A stretch of 64,000 nucleotides of DNA from Campylobacter concisus (GCA_002092835.1 LVWL01000019.1:186001-250000); one strand, 5' to 3'; shown: positions 27,734 through 37,352, counted from the stretch's first letter. Program-made: numbers and translations. The notes: generated by a model from the sequence alone, not told the origin.

Positions 27734-29908
27734 TCATCCTATTATTTGATTTAAGATTTTACTTGGTCTCATGACCTCATTTGCCCTCACTTCATCTGGC
27801 AAATAATATCCGCCAAATTCCACGCTTGCACCATCATTTTGTCTTATCTCTTTTAAAATCTCATTCTCATTTTTCTCTAGCTCGTCTGCTAAATTTTCAA
27901 AAATTTTACTTAAAATCCCGCCACTTTTTGCCATCTCTCTTGCCCAAAATAGCGCTAGACAGAAGTGTGACTCCCTAGTATCAAGAGTGGCGTTTGGCGT
28001 TTTATTTTCATCTAGATAGCTAGCAACCGCTCTATTTAGCGCGTCACTTAGCTCTTTTGCCTCTTTTTTTTGCTTAGCAAATGCTAGATATTCAAGCGAA
28101 GCACTAAGCGCTAAAAACTCGCCGAGACTATCCCAAAGTAAGTGATTTTTCTCTTTTAGCTCTTTTACAAGCGTTGGGGCCGTTCCACCAGCGCCTGTTT
28201 CAAACATCGCTCCACCAGCAAGTAGCGGCACAACTGAGAGCATTTTCGAGCTACCACCTAACTCAAAGATCGGGAAAAGATCGGTTAAATAGTCTCTTAA
28301 AACGTTACCAGTTACGCTTATGATGTTTTTGCCAGCTCTTATCAAGCTAAGCGTTTTTGTAGTCGCTTGCTCGTAGTTTAAAATTTCAAATTTAACGCCA
28401 GCTCTAACAAATTTATCTCTAAATTTTTCAAATTTAGCTATCAAATTTCTATCATGTGCACGGCTGCTATCTAACCAAAATATAAGCTCATCTTTTGAAA
28501 TTTCGCCTCTTTTTAAAGCAAGCTCAAACCACGCATTTATCGCGTCTTCCTTAGCCTGTGTCATCCTAAAAATGTCGCCCTTTTTGACGCTAAATTTAAA
28601 GACGCTCTTGCCAGCCTCATCAAAAACTACAAATTCTCCGTCCTCTTTTGCGATAAAAGTCTTATCATGGCTGCCGTATTCCTCGGCCTTTTTAGCCATT
28701 AACCCCACGTTTGCTACGCTGCCTATGCTGCTCACATCAAGCGCACCATGCTCTTTAAAGTCCGTCACGCAGGCCTCATAAACCCTAGCGTAAGTTCTAT
28801 CTGGGATCATACAAAGCGAGAAATTTAGCTCGCCGCTTCTATCTTTTACCTTGCCAGAGTTTCTAATGAGCGCAGGCACGGAGGCATCGATAATAACGTC
28901 ATTTGGCACATCAAAGTTGCTAGCATTTTCATTTAACGCCCAAATTTTTGCCTTTTTGCTCAAAATTTCATCAAATTTAGTCAAAATTTCATCTTTATTT
29001 TTAAGCTGCGAAATTTTAGAAAACATATCTTTTAAGCCGTTTTTAGCCTCCACGCCGTGAGCTTTAAACTCTTCGTCAAATAGTTCAAAAACCTCTTTAA
29101 AATAGCTTTTTATCGCGTGAGCAAAGATGACTGGGTCACTAACTTTCATCATCGTGCATTTTAGGTGCAGGCTCAAGGTCAAATTCTCTTTTTTTGCCTC
29201 ATCAAAACAGCTTTCATAAAATTTATCTAGCTCATCTACGCTTAAAAATGTAGCATCGACGATCTCGCCACTTTGTACGGCAAGCTCTTTTAAAAGCTCT
29301 TTTTTACCCTCTGTATTCACAAAATTTATATAAAATTTCTCATCTTTGCTAGCGATTATTGAGTGCTCATTTTCATAAAAATCGCCCTTTTGCATGTAGC
29401 AAATTTTAGCTTTATTTGCCTTGTTCCAGTCACCGTTGCTATGTGGATGTTTTTTGGCAAATTCTTTTACAGGAGGCAGGACCCTTCTATCTGAGTTTCC
29501 TTGTCTTAGGACTGGATTTACTGCACTTCCTAACACTTTTTGGTATTTTTTAGCAATCTCTTCGTCGTAATCCGTGATGATCTCATCTGGATAAAAAGGC
29601 ACATTTATGCCTTTGCTTCTAAGCTCCTCTATCGCTGCTTTTAGCTGAACGAGCGTGGCTGAAATGTTTGGTAGTTTTATGATATTTGCCTCTTTGTGAC
29701 TGGTCAGTTCGCCTAAAAGCTCCAACTCATCAGCCTTATTTAGTCCAAGCTCTTTGCTAAAAAGAGATAAAATTCTCCCAGCTAGGCTAATATCGGCCCT
29801 TGTTATGCTAATGTCAGCACGAGATAAAAAGCTCTTTACGATAGGAAAGAGAGAGTAGCTTGCAAATAGCGGCGCTTCGTCGGTTTTGGTCCAGATAATG
29901 TCACTCAT
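27734..29908 (-). CDS. icd: Isocitrate dehydrogenase, monomeric NADP type
   Basis: A 724-residue monomeric isocitrate dehydrogenase (IDH class II), which makes 2-oxoglutarate for Oor immediately downstream. I chose MSDIIWTKTDEAP (ATG 29908), the usual N-terminus; an upstream ATG at 29983 would add 25 basic residues that do not fit the family. Recognised regions include LRQGNSDRRVLPPVKEFAKK (about residue 130) and the ISVTGNVLRDYLTDLFPIFELG region, with GGAMFETGAGGTAPT near residue 570. It heads icd-mdh-oorDABC. Confidence 0.96.
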   Translation of the reverse strand: MSDIIWTKTDEAPLFASYSLFPIVKSFLSRADISITRADISLAGRILSLFSKELGLNKADELELLGELTSHKEANIIKLPNISATLVQLKAAIEELRSKGINVPFYPDEIITDYDEEIAKKYQKVLGSAVNPVLRQGNSDRRVLPPVKEFAKKHPHSNGDWNKANKAKICYMQKGDFYENEHSIIASKDEKFYINFVNTEGKKELLKELAVQSGEIVDATFLSVDELDKFYESCFDEAKKENLTLSLHLKCTMMKVSDPVIFAHAIKSYFKEVFELFDEEFKAHGVEAKNGLKDMFSKISQLKNKDEILTKFDEILSKKAKIWALNENASNFDVPNDVIIDASVPALIRNSGKVKDRSGELNFSLCMIPDRTYARVYEACVTDFKEHGALDVSSIGSVANVGLMAKKAEEYGSHDKTFIAKEDGEFVVFDEAGKSVFKFSVKKGDIFRMTQAKEDAINAWFELALKRGEISKDELIFWLDSSRAHDRNLIAKFEKFRDKFVRAGVKFEILNYEQATTKTLSLIRAGKNIISVTGNVLRDYLTDLFPIFELGGSSKMLSVVPLLAGGAMFETGAGGTAPTLVKELKEKNHLLWDSLGEFLALSASLEYLAFAKQKKEAKELSDALNRAVASYLDENKTPNATLDTRESHFCLALFWAREMAKSGGILSKIFENLADELEKNENEILKEIRQNDGASVEFGGYYLPDEVRANEVMRPSKILNQIIG

Positions 29909-29992
29909 TTTAGCCCTTTTAGTTTTTTTAAAATTTATCACTTTCTTTATTAAAATTCGTTGTATTTTAGGCATTTGCCGCAAATTCTAGCT

Positions 29993-30937
29993 CTATTTTC
30001 CTATATTTTGGTTGTGCTCGCTTAAGGTTTTTGAAAAAATGTGTTTTTTCGCCTTTTTGTCAAGCACGAAGTATAAATAATCGCTCTTTGCAGGATTTAT
30101 CGCTGCTTTGATCGCACTTATCGAGACCGAGCAGACTGGACTTGGCGGAATGCCGTCGTTTAGATATGTATTAAACTCGCTCATATCGCTTCTTATGCGC
30201 TCAGCCGTGATCACATCGTGTGAATAAATTCCATAGTTTAGTGTACCGTCCATTTGTAGCCTCATGCCCTTATTTAGGCGGTTATATATAACTGAAGCAA
30301 CTAGTGGCATCTCAGCGTCGTTTGCAGCCTCTTTTTGGATGATCGAAGCGATCGTTAAAATTTTAAACCATTTCTTCTCGTTGTATTCGCCAAAAATTTT
30401 ATTGCTGATCTCGCTTTGAGCCTTTATTGATGAATTTACAAGATAAAAAGCAAGGTGCCTTTCGCTGATGCCTATTGGAATTTTATATGTATTTGGCATC
30501 AAAAAGCCATCACTCACTGGAGCAAGGGCGTTATATTCGCTATTTAGTTTAACGGGATCAAGTCCTAGCTGGGCGGCGATCTGGTTTAAAAAAACGATAG
30601 TCGTTTCGCCTGGTATTAGCGTTATCTCGGTTAAAGCCGCTTTTGACTTTGCGAGTTTTTTTAAAAAATCAACCCTTGAAATTTTATCTTGACCGATCTC
30701 TATCCAGCCAGATTGCGGAGAGCCGATAAAAAGTATGGCATACTTGTCTATCACGCTTAAGTTAAAGTTGCGATTAGCTAAATAAGATATAATCTCGCCC
30801 ACACTTCCCTTTGGTATAAAAACGACCTTGCTTGTGTTTATAGGGCGTGCCAAATAGACAAAAATACTTAGGAAAATGATGGCTACGATATCAAAAAAAA
30901 TGTCTAAATATGGCTTTTTTATAAAATTTTTTATCAT
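29993..30937 (-). CDS. mltG: Endolytic murein transglycosylase MltG (YceG-like)
   Basis: An inner-membrane lytic transglycosylase that cuts nascent glycan strands. The 314-residue product has one N-terminal TM (IFFDIVAIIFLSIFVYLA) and a periplasmic YceG domain with IPGETTIVFLNQIA, the catalytic-Glu segment IIQKEAANDAEM, VIYNRLNKGMRLQMDGTLNYGI and the closing PSPVCSVSISAIKAAINPAK. The ATG at 30937 gives MIKNFIKK; a farther ATG at 30976 adds only basic residues. Its 5' end overlaps the divergent AsmA-like gene. It is a neighbour of icd, as in C. jejuni. Confidence 0.9.
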   Translation of the reverse strand: MIKNFIKKPYLDIFFDIVAIIFLSIFVYLARPINTSKVVFIPKGSVGEIISYLANRNFNLSVIDKYAILFIGSPQSGWIEIGQDKISRVDFLKKLAKSKAALTEITLIPGETTIVFLNQIAAQLGLDPVKLNSEYNALAPVSDGFLMPNTYKIPIGISERHLAFYLVNSSIKAQSEISNKIFGEYNEKKWFKILTIASIIQKEAANDAEMPLVASVIYNRLNKGMRLQMDGTLNYGIYSHDVITAERIRSDMSEFNTYLNDGIPPSPVCSVSISAIKAAINPAKSDYLYFVLDKKAKKHIFSKTLSEHNQNIGK

Positions 30938-33476
30938 CTTGATTCTTTCATTTATCTTACTTTTAAAATACGGCATAAAAATTAACGATTTCGAGTTTTA
31001 CGGCGTAAAATTGGAGCAATTATATATAAAATTAGATAAAAAAATAATTGCAAGAGCAAAGCAGATAAAGCTCCCAAATTTTAAGAAAGAGAGTAAGCAA
31101 AAAAGCAGCGATGAGCGCCTTTTAAATCTTAGTAAAAGCGTAGATTTTATAGATACGATTTTTCAAGAAATTTCACTTGAAAATGTGCAAATAGGAGATG
31201 ATTTTAAACTAAAAATTCTATTTTTAGATGATATATTTTTTGTTGATAGCCCTTATTTAAATGTAGACATTAAATTCCAAAACGAACAGCAAGATGGAAT
31301 AGATCTTTTTAGCGTTAGAAATTTAAGCTTTAAGGATTTTAACGTGAGCATTAGCGGCGAAGGGAGTGCAGATTTTGATAAAAATGACTATAAATTTGAG
31401 GGAAATTTCACCTCTCATGAGCTGCACGGTAAGCTAAATTTTGCTCTAAAAGATACATTTTTAACCTACAAAGCTTACGATGTCGAGGCTGGAAGTATTA
31501 AAAACTTCATTGATGAGCTTGATAGACGCATAGAGCTAAATAGTGAAGTTAAAAACTGGATATATGGATACATCGTTGCTGATGATTACGAGCTTAAAGA
31601 GATAAATGGCAAGGCTGATCTAGCCAAAAATAACTTTTATCTAAATGATCTAAATGCCACCGCAAATACTAAAAATTTGCTCGTTAAATTTGAAAAAAGC
31701 TTGCCGGCCGTAAATGTAGGCGAGGCAAATATCACGCTTAAAAACTCAAAGCTTAAATTTGATCTTATTTCGCCTATTTACAAGGGCAAAAAACTTGATG
31801 GCTCAAGCGTTGCGATAAATAATATCTTTGATGAAAAAAGCGCAAATTTAGAGCTTTTTATAAAGACAAAATCAATTTATGATGAAGCTATAAACGAGAT
31901 ATTAAAAGCCTATAAGATCATCGTGCCAGTAAAACAGCTTAGCGGAAAAATGGATGCTAGCTTAAAAATTTTAATAAAACTTGATGAGAAAAGCTTAGAA
32001 AATTTTGACGAAAAAAGCGTCATTGCAAATGGAGAATTTAAGCTAAGTGATGCAGTTTTAGAGATTGCTGGGAGTAAATTTAACGCTAAAAGCGCTTTTG
32101 TAAAGCTCATCAATACGACAAATTTAAGCATCGATGCTACTGGCTTTGGACTTGACTTTTTTAAGGCAAATGCCAAGGCCGATATAAATTTACAAAAAAG
32201 TACTGGCGAGATAAAAGGCGCGATAGAAAGCTTTGATCTAAAAGAGAAAAATGATGAAATTTTAACCTTTAAAAATGAGCCATTTAGCGCATTTTTGGAC
32301 TTTAGCAAGGCTGGTGAAACTTTGCTTAAGATAGAGCCATTTGGGCTTGATATGAGCTTTGGCAGTGAAAGTAAAATATCAACAAAAAATAGTAAATTTT
32401 TCATAGAGAACTCGCCTGTTTTAAAGCAAAACGGCGTGCATGGTTTTGATGAACTTAGTATAAAAAGTAAGGATTTTACTGATCTTGAAATTTTTGCCAA
32501 AGAGGCAAACTTTGATTTGCCGTTTTTAGATAAAAATGGTTCAAAATATGAAAACGATGATCTTAAAATTTTAGTCTCAAAAGCTGGCGTAAAGGTAGAT
32601 AGCGCAAGCAAAAAGCTAAGCCTAGACATAAAAGAAAAAGCCATAAACGTAAAAACCAAAGATCTAAATTTGCTAGTGCTTGACGATAACAAAACCAGCG
32701 AGCAAAGCACACCGCTTGAGCTTTTAGCAAAAAATGGCGATATTATTTTAAGGGATCTAAACAAGACCTTGCCATTTGCTAGCTTTAGCGCCGAGAAAAA
32801 AGGCAAAAGCACCTCGCTAAATGGGCTAGCAAAGCAAGGTAGAGTTGGATATTTTAGCGATGAGAAAAGCATAAATTTAGACGCAACTGATATAAGCGGC
32901 GAATTTATCAACGACCTTTTTGGCATCAAGAGCTTTGAGGGCGGTAAATTTCGCCTAAAAATGCTTGGAGAAAACTCTAAAAATTTCAAGGCTGAGGTGA
33001 GATTTTTTGGCACGTATCTAAAAGACTATATCTTTTATCAAAGGCTTTTAAGCTTTTTAAACTCGGTGCCGTCGCTTCTTAGCTTTAAAACGCCTGACTT
33101 TAACGACAAAGGTTTTACTGTTAAAAACGGCAAAATTTTACTTACTAGAAAAGGCGACGTGATCGAGTTTTTAGCGATTGAGATGATAGGCACGAGCGCA
33201 GATATCGGCGGACGTGGCACTATCGATCTAAAGAGCAAAAAGATAAACATCGACCTTGAGCTAAAGATACTAAAAGACGCAAGCGGCATCATCGACAAGA
33301 TCCCACTTATCAACCAAATCATCCTTGGCAAAGACCGCTCGCTCTCAACCGTCATCGCCATACGCGGCACGACTGAAAAGCCAGAATACTCGACGCAGAT
33401 CTTGCAAGATGCCCTGCTCTCACCACTGAAGATCATAAGAAACGTGATTCAGGCTCCGTTTTTGATATTTGAGTAG
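30876..33476 (+). CDS. AsmA/YhdP-like envelope protein
   Basis: An 866-residue membrane-anchored periplasmic protein of the AsmA-like (DUF3971/YhdP) type, the group implicated in moving phospholipid between the two membranes. A single N-terminal TM (IKFFIILILSFILLL) is followed by long beta-rich repeats. The conserved C-terminal part has GTIDLKSKKINIDLEL, a SLSTVIAIRGTTEKPEY segment and final DALLSPLKIIRNVI. The ATG at 30876 has AGGAAA before it; an internal ATG at 30900 (MSKYGFFIKF) is an alternative. It begins inside the divergent mltG gene. A 367-residue antisense frame at 31910-33013 is a compositional shadow, not a gene. Confidence 0.82.
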   Translation: MMATISKKMSKYGFFIKFFIILILSFILLLKYGIKINDFEFYGVKLEQLYIKLDKKIIARAKQIKLPNFKKESKQKSSDERLLNLSKSVDFIDTIFQEISLENVQIGDDFKLKILFLDDIFFVDSPYLNVDIKFQNEQQDGIDLFSVRNLSFKDFNVSISGEGSADFDKNDYKFEGNFTSHELHGKLNFALKDTFLTYKAYDVEAGSIKNFIDELDRRIELNSEVKNWIYGYIVADDYELKEINGKADLAKNNFYLNDLNATANTKNLLVKFEKSLPAVNVGEANITLKNSKLKFDLISPIYKGKKLDGSSVAINNIFDEKSANLELFIKTKSIYDEAINEILKAYKIIVPVKQLSGKMDASLKILIKLDEKSLENFDEKSVIANGEFKLSDAVLEIAGSKFNAKSAFVKLINTTNLSIDATGFGLDFFKANAKADINLQKSTGEIKGAIESFDLKEKNDEILTFKNEPFSAFLDFSKAGETLLKIEPFGLDMSFGSESKISTKNSKFFIENSPVLKQNGVHGFDELSIKSKDFTDLEIFAKEANFDLPFLDKNGSKYENDDLKILVSKAGVKVDSASKKLSLDIKEKAINVKTKDLNLLVLDDNKTSEQSTPLELLAKNGDIILRDLNKTLPFASFSAEKKGKSTSLNGLAKQGRVGYFSDEKSINLDATDISGEFINDLFGIKSFEGGKFRLKMLGENSKNFKAEVRFFGTYLKDYIFYQRLLSFLNSVPSLLSFKTPDFNDKGFTVKNGKILLTRKGDVIEFLAIEMIGTSADIGGRGTIDLKSKKINIDLELKILKDASGIIDKIPLINQIILGKDRSLSTVIAIRGTTEKPEYSTQILQDALLSPLKIIRNVIQAPFLIFE

Positions 33477-33672
33477 TTTAAATCTGCAACGCACAGAAAT
33501 TATAGAAAAATTATTGGCTGCTTCTAAAGCCAAGAGTGGGCGCTCATTTTTAATTATTTATATTATCCTCGGCTCGCAAAGCGCGTAAAAAGGATACAAA
33601 AGCTAAAGATCAAGGTTTTGGTAGCTATTTTTTTAATACTAGTGCTATTAAAATATTTTGATAAAAAACATG

Positions 33673-33702
33673 AAATTTTACATATAAAAATATGTAAAAT
33701 TT
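33673..33702 (-). terminator. Intrinsic terminator after hypA
   Basis: A 12-bp perfect stem AAATTTTACATA (33673-33684) / TATGTAAAATTT (33691-33702) with a 6-nt loop. It overlaps the hypA stop. On the minus strand it runs into CATGTTTTTTATC, so a U6 tract follows closely. It marks the end of hypBCDEA. Confidence 0.75.
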
Positions 33703-34042
33703 ACTTCATCTCAAGACGCATGAGATACATCTCTTCTCCGTCAGTCACCTTTAAATTTTGGCTCTTGCACTTTGGACAAGTAAAGTCATTTTCGCTAAGT
33801 TCCCCACCAAATCCGCAATCCAAGCACTCAATAACCACAGCTTGTAAATTTATCACAAGCTCGGCATTTTCGCAGATCGTACCAGCCTTATAAACATCAA
33901 AGGCACTCTCTAAATAGTGTGGCTCCACTCCACTTAAACGGCCAACCTTTATCTCGATCTTGCTTATCTCTTTGGCATTTTCTTTGGCGGCATTTTTCTC
34001 ACAAAGGCTGACTAAATTTTGAACGATACTAAGCTCATGCAT
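33701..34042 (-). CDS. hypA: Hydrogenase maturation nickel metallochaperone HypA
   Basis: HypA passes nickel to the hydrogenase large subunit together with HypB. The 113-residue protein has the N-terminal MHELSIVQN, where His2 is a nickel ligand, and a zinc site of two CxxC pairs, CLDC and CPKC (about residues 74-95). It is the last gene of hypBCDEA, with TAATG coupling to hypE. Family length is normal. Confidence 0.96.
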   Translation of the reverse strand: MHELSIVQNLVSLCEKNAAKENAKEISKIEIKVGRLSGVEPHYLESAFDVYKAGTICENAELVINLQAVVIECLDCGFGGELSENDFTCPKCKSQNLKVTDGEEMYLMRLEMK

Positions 34043-35034
34043 TAGCAGATCCTTGGCAGTAGCTCGCCCTTTGGCGGCTCGAGAAATCTTCTTGATTTAT
34101 AGGCATTTTCGATGATGACACGCTCGTTTTTAACATCCATTACCTCGCCTATTATCATCGCGTTTTTATCAAATTCTCTTAAAATTTTAAGCGCGTCCTC
34201 GGCCTCGCTCTCATCAACAGCCATCACAAAAGTGCCCTCATTTGCAAGTTCATAAGGCTCAAATCCAAATAGCTCACAAACGCCCATCACTTCGTCTGCG
34301 ACCTTGATATTTTCTTCAAAAACTAAGATGTCAAATTTAGCAAATTTAGCCCATTCATTTAGCACTGCACTTAGTCCGCCTCTAGTTGCATCACGCATAG
34401 TTTGCGGCTTTATGCCAGCGCTAAATAGCTTTAAAGTAACCTCTTTTAAGCTCTTGCAGTCACTTTTTAGATCAAGTCCAAGCTCAAATTCTTCTCTTGC
34501 AGCTAGCACCACGCCGCCGTGTCTGCCAACATCTCCAGAGATTAAAATTTTAGCCCCTGCCTTTAATTTTTTAAGCTCCACGCCTTCGCAAACTATTTCG
34601 CCGATGCCTGCTGTGTTTATAAAAATTTTATCGCATTTGCCCTTTGGCACGACCTTTGTATCGCCGCAAACTACGCTCACACCACTCTCTTTGCAAGTTT
34701 TTGCAAGCGAGCCAAGCACGCGCTCAAGCTCTTCTATACTTAGCCCCTCTTCGATGATGAGCGAACAGCTTAGGTATTTAGCGCTTGCACCAACCATCGC
34801 TAGGTCGTTTATCGTGCCGCAAGCTGCGATCTTGCCGATATCGCCACCATTAAAAAAAATGGGAGTTACCACAAAGCTATCGGAGCTAAATGCGATCTTG
34901 CCGTTTAAATTTAGTATCGCTGAGTCGTTGCTCTGCCTTAAAATTTCATTATCAAAAATTTTAAATATCGTCTCGTTTATAAGCGAGTTCATCTCCTCGC
35001 CACCGCCGCCGTGGCTTAGCATTATCTTTTTCAT
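34042..35034 (-). CDS. hypE: Hydrogenase maturation protein HypE
   Basis: HypE dehydrates the carbamoyl group on its C-terminal Cys to a cyanide ligand for the NiFe centre. The 330-residue AIR-synthase-like protein has LSHGGGGEEMNSLI at the start and ends in LLPRIC, the required C-terminal Cys (PRIC tail). FSSDSFVVTPIFFNGGDIG is the ATP-binding loop. It lies 8 nt after hypD and is coupled to hypA. Confidence 0.96.
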   Translation of the reverse strand: MKKIMLSHGGGGEEMNSLINETIFKIFDNEILRQSNDSAILNLNGKIAFSSDSFVVTPIFFNGGDIGKIAACGTINDLAMVGASAKYLSCSLIIEEGLSIEELERVLGSLAKTCKESGVSVVCGDTKVVPKGKCDKIFINTAGIGEIVCEGVELKKLKAGAKILISGDVGRHGGVVLAAREEFELGLDLKSDCKSLKEVTLKLFSAGIKPQTMRDATRGGLSAVLNEWAKFAKFDILVFEENIKVADEVMGVCELFGFEPYELANEGTFVMAVDESEAEDALKILREFDKNAMIIGEVMDVKNERVIIENAYKSRRFLEPPKGELLPRIC

Positions 35035-35042
35035 TAAATTCC

Positions 35043-36131
35043 TTAACCAACTCTTGCGTATTTAAAATATGCCGCACAAGCACCCTCACTTGAGACCATG
35101 CACGATCCTATCGGATTTTGCGGGTTGCAGACCTTGCCAAAGACTTTGCACTCTGTCGGCTTTGCCAGCCCCCTTAAAATTTGCCCGCAAATGCAAGCCT
35201 TACTCTCACCAGCGCTCTCTACGTTGCAGTCAAACTGCACTCTAGCGTCAAGGTGGACAAACTCGTCTCTTAGCTTCATGCCGCTTTGTGCTATCTCGCC
35301 AAGGCCTCTCCAGACAAAGTCGCACGGCTCAAAGTACTTAGCTATGAGCTCTTTTGCCCTAACATTACCCTCTTCTTTGACAGCCCTTGCGTACTCGTTG
35401 TAGACTTCATGTGTGCCTGCATTTTGCTGACGGACTAAATTTAGCACACTTGCCATGATGTCAAGCGGCTCAAAACCACTAATGGCGATCGGTCTTTTAA
35501 ATTCGCTCGCTAGCTCTTTGTAAATTTTACTTCCAGTGATAACGCTTACGTGACTTGGTCCCAAAAATGCGTCTATCCTTACGTTTTCGTCGCTCATTAT
35601 AGCTCTAACTGGGGCTGGGACGGTCACGTGATTTATGTGAAAGTATAAATTTTTAATGCCCTCTTGCACCACTTTTTCAACTAAATTTGCGCTCATCGGA
35701 GTCGTCGTCTCAAAGCCGATCGCAAAAAATATGACCTTTTTGTCTGGATTTTGTTTAGCGATATTTAATGCATCAAGTGGCGTGTAAAGTGCCCTTATAT
35801 CGTGTCCCTCGCCGCGAAGCTTTTGCAAGCTTGTCTTTGAGCCAGGCACTCTTAGCATGTCAGCTAGCGTGCAAAAGATCACATTATCCATGCTAGCTAG
35901 CTTACAGGCCTCATCTATGCGGCTCTTTGGCATCACGCAGACTGGACAGCCTGGGCCGTGGACGAAATTTATATGCTCTCCCACTAAACTTGGCAGTGCA
36001 AATTTCATAATGCTGTGCGTATGGCCGCCGCAAATTTCCATGATATTTAGCGGTTTTACGCTCTCTTTTTGGATGAGTTTTGAAAGGGCTAGGATTAAAT
36101 TTTTATCGCGAAAGTCATTGATAAGATCCAT
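35043..36131 (-). CDS. hypD: Hydrogenase maturation protein HypD
   Basis: HypD is the iron-sulfur scaffold on which Fe(CN)2CO is built with HypC. The 362-residue product shows CGGHTH, GPGCPVCVMP and the C-terminal cysteine cluster of the [4Fe-4S] site (KACICGQILRGLAKPTECK, then GKVCNPQNPIGSCMVSSEGACAAY). The ATG at 36131 forms TGATG with the hypC stop and is preferred to a TTG one codon upstream. The catalytic region is intact. Confidence 0.96.
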   Translation of the reverse strand: MDLINDFRDKNLILALSKLIQKESVKPLNIMEICGGHTHSIMKFALPSLVGEHINFVHGPGCPVCVMPKSRIDEACKLASMDNVIFCTLADMLRVPGSKTSLQKLRGEGHDIRALYTPLDALNIAKQNPDKKVIFFAIGFETTTPMSANLVEKVVQEGIKNLYFHINHVTVPAPVRAIMSDENVRIDAFLGPSHVSVITGSKIYKELASEFKRPIAISGFEPLDIMASVLNLVRQQNAGTHEVYNEYARAVKEEGNVRAKELIAKYFEPCDFVWRGLGEIAQSGMKLRDEFVHLDARVQFDCNVESAGESKACICGQILRGLAKPTECKVFGKVCNPQNPIGSCMVSSEGACAAYFKYARVG

Positions 36132-36370
36132 CAAATTTTCCCCGCGTTCATATCATCAGCGATCTTTTGATAGACCTCTAAGCTCTCAAGCGCAAACTGC
36201 GTATCGATCTTTTGCATAGCGTAACCAACGTGGATCAGCACATATTCGCCAACTTTTACCTCTTCAGAGATGAGATCTAGGCTAACCTTTCTAGTAACAC
36301 CCAAGGTCTCAACGGTAGCAACGTTATTTTCATCTATTTCTATTACTTTTGAAGGGATTGAGAGGCACAT
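36131..36370 (-). CDS. hypC: Hydrogenase maturation chaperone HypC
   Basis: A 79-residue HypC/HupF family protein. It begins MCLSIPSKV, the universal start with Cys2, which carries the iron group. It works with HypD and also docks on the large subunit. It overlaps the hypB stop by 1 nt and the hypD start by 1 nt. The C-terminal helix (ALESLEVYQKIADDMNAG) is typical. Confidence 0.96.
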   Translation of the reverse strand: MCLSIPSKVIEIDENNVATVETLGVTRKVSLDLISEEVKVGEYVLIHVGYAMQKIDTQFALESLEVYQKIADDMNAGKI

Positions 36371-37182
36371 TATCTTAGCTCTTTTTTAAATTCCAAATAA
36401 CTTATCCATTTATCAATACCTTCACCAGTTTTACTATCTACCACAAAGATATCAACCTTTGGATTTAGCTTCCTAGCATCATTTTTCACTCGCTCTATAT
36501 CAAAGTCAAAGTGCAGTGCGAGCGATGCTTTTGTGATGAGAAGCACGTCAGCAGCTCTAAACATCACTGGGTACTTACTCACCTTATCATCGCCCTCTGG
36601 CACTGAAAGAAGCACAGCGTTAAAATGTGAGCCAACGTCATAGCTTGCAGGACAGACTAAATTTCCAACATTTTCTATAAAGACTAGGTCAAGCTCATTT
36701 AGTGGCAAGTGATGGAGGCCTTCGTGCACCATAAAAGCATCCAAGTGACAGGTCTGACCTGTGCTTATCTGATGAGCCTTTGCTCCAGCCTTTACTATAC
36801 GGTCGGCATCTTGATTTGTCTCCAAATCGCCCTCAACAACGCCTATTTTAAACTTACCAGCCTTTATCGTAGCCTCGAGAAGCGTTGTCTTGCCTGCCCC
36901 TGGACTACTCATTAAATTTACACAAAGTATCTTTTTTTCATCAAGATGAGCTCTATTGTGAGCAGCTTCTTTATCATTTTCAGAGAGAATTTTCTCTATC
37001 ACGTCTATGGTTTTACTCTCATTTAGCACAGGATGTGCGTGAGCCTCATGGCTATGCTCATGTGCGTCATGAGCATGCTCTGTATGCCCATCGTGAGTGT
37101 GTGGGTGTGAGTGAGTAGTGCCATCAACATGAGTGTGGGCATGGGCGTGATTACCCATTGAGCAACCGCAATCTTTGCACAT
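36370..37182 (-). CDS. hypB: Hydrogenase nickel-incorporation GTPase HypB with long His-rich N-terminus
   Basis: GTPase that loads nickel into hydrogenase. Residues 1-7 MCKDCGC include the N-terminal CXXCGC nickel site. Residues ~12-53 hold 16 histidines, a putative nickel store that only some HypB proteins have. The GTPase core has SSPGAGKTTLLEATIKA (P-loop), EGDLETNQDADR and ENVGNLVCPASYDVG. The 270 residues are longer than HypB proteins without the tract. It starts hypBCDEA behind a 170-nt gap, so a promoter should be there. The His tract supports nickel buffering, which is inferred from other species. Confidence 0.96.
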   Translation of the reverse strand: MCKDCGCSMGNHAHAHTHVDGTTHSHPHTHDGHTEHAHDAHEHSHEAHAHPVLNESKTIDVIEKILSENDKEAAHNRAHLDEKKILCVNLMSSPGAGKTTLLEATIKAGKFKIGVVEGDLETNQDADRIVKAGAKAHQISTGQTCHLDAFMVHEGLHHLPLNELDLVFIENVGNLVCPASYDVGSHFNAVLLSVPEGDDKVSKYPVMFRAADVLLITKASLALHFDFDIERVKNDARKLNPKVDIFVVDSKTGEGIDKWISYLEFKKELR

Positions 37183-37352
37183 TTTTTTATCCTTTTTTAT
37201 TAATTTATGGAGATTTTAACTCTTAAATTTAAAAATAAAATTAAATTTTTAGGATTTTTTACAAATAGATCAAAATTAATTAACTTGTTTAAATTTTCAT
37301 TTAAATTTAAAATATAAGCGAATTTTTTACAAATACTTTGACTAAATTTACT
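37183..37352. other. 170-nt gap before hypB
   Basis: AT-rich region between hypB and the GDYXXLXY-type gene. It should contain the hypBCDEA promoter. AAAGGATAAAAAA directly precedes the hypB ATG. I see no clear palindromic regulator site. Confidence 0.35.

Noticed and set aside
31910-33013. 367-residue antisense frame inside the AsmA-like gene
   Set aside because: Low-complexity Ser/Leu/Phe/Lys composition, no family features, and it lies entirely opposite a good coding frame; a shadow of codon bias.
34304-35065. 253-residue plus-strand frame opposite hypE
   Set aside because: hypE has full family motifs and the C-terminal PRIC; the antisense frame has none and no ribosome site.
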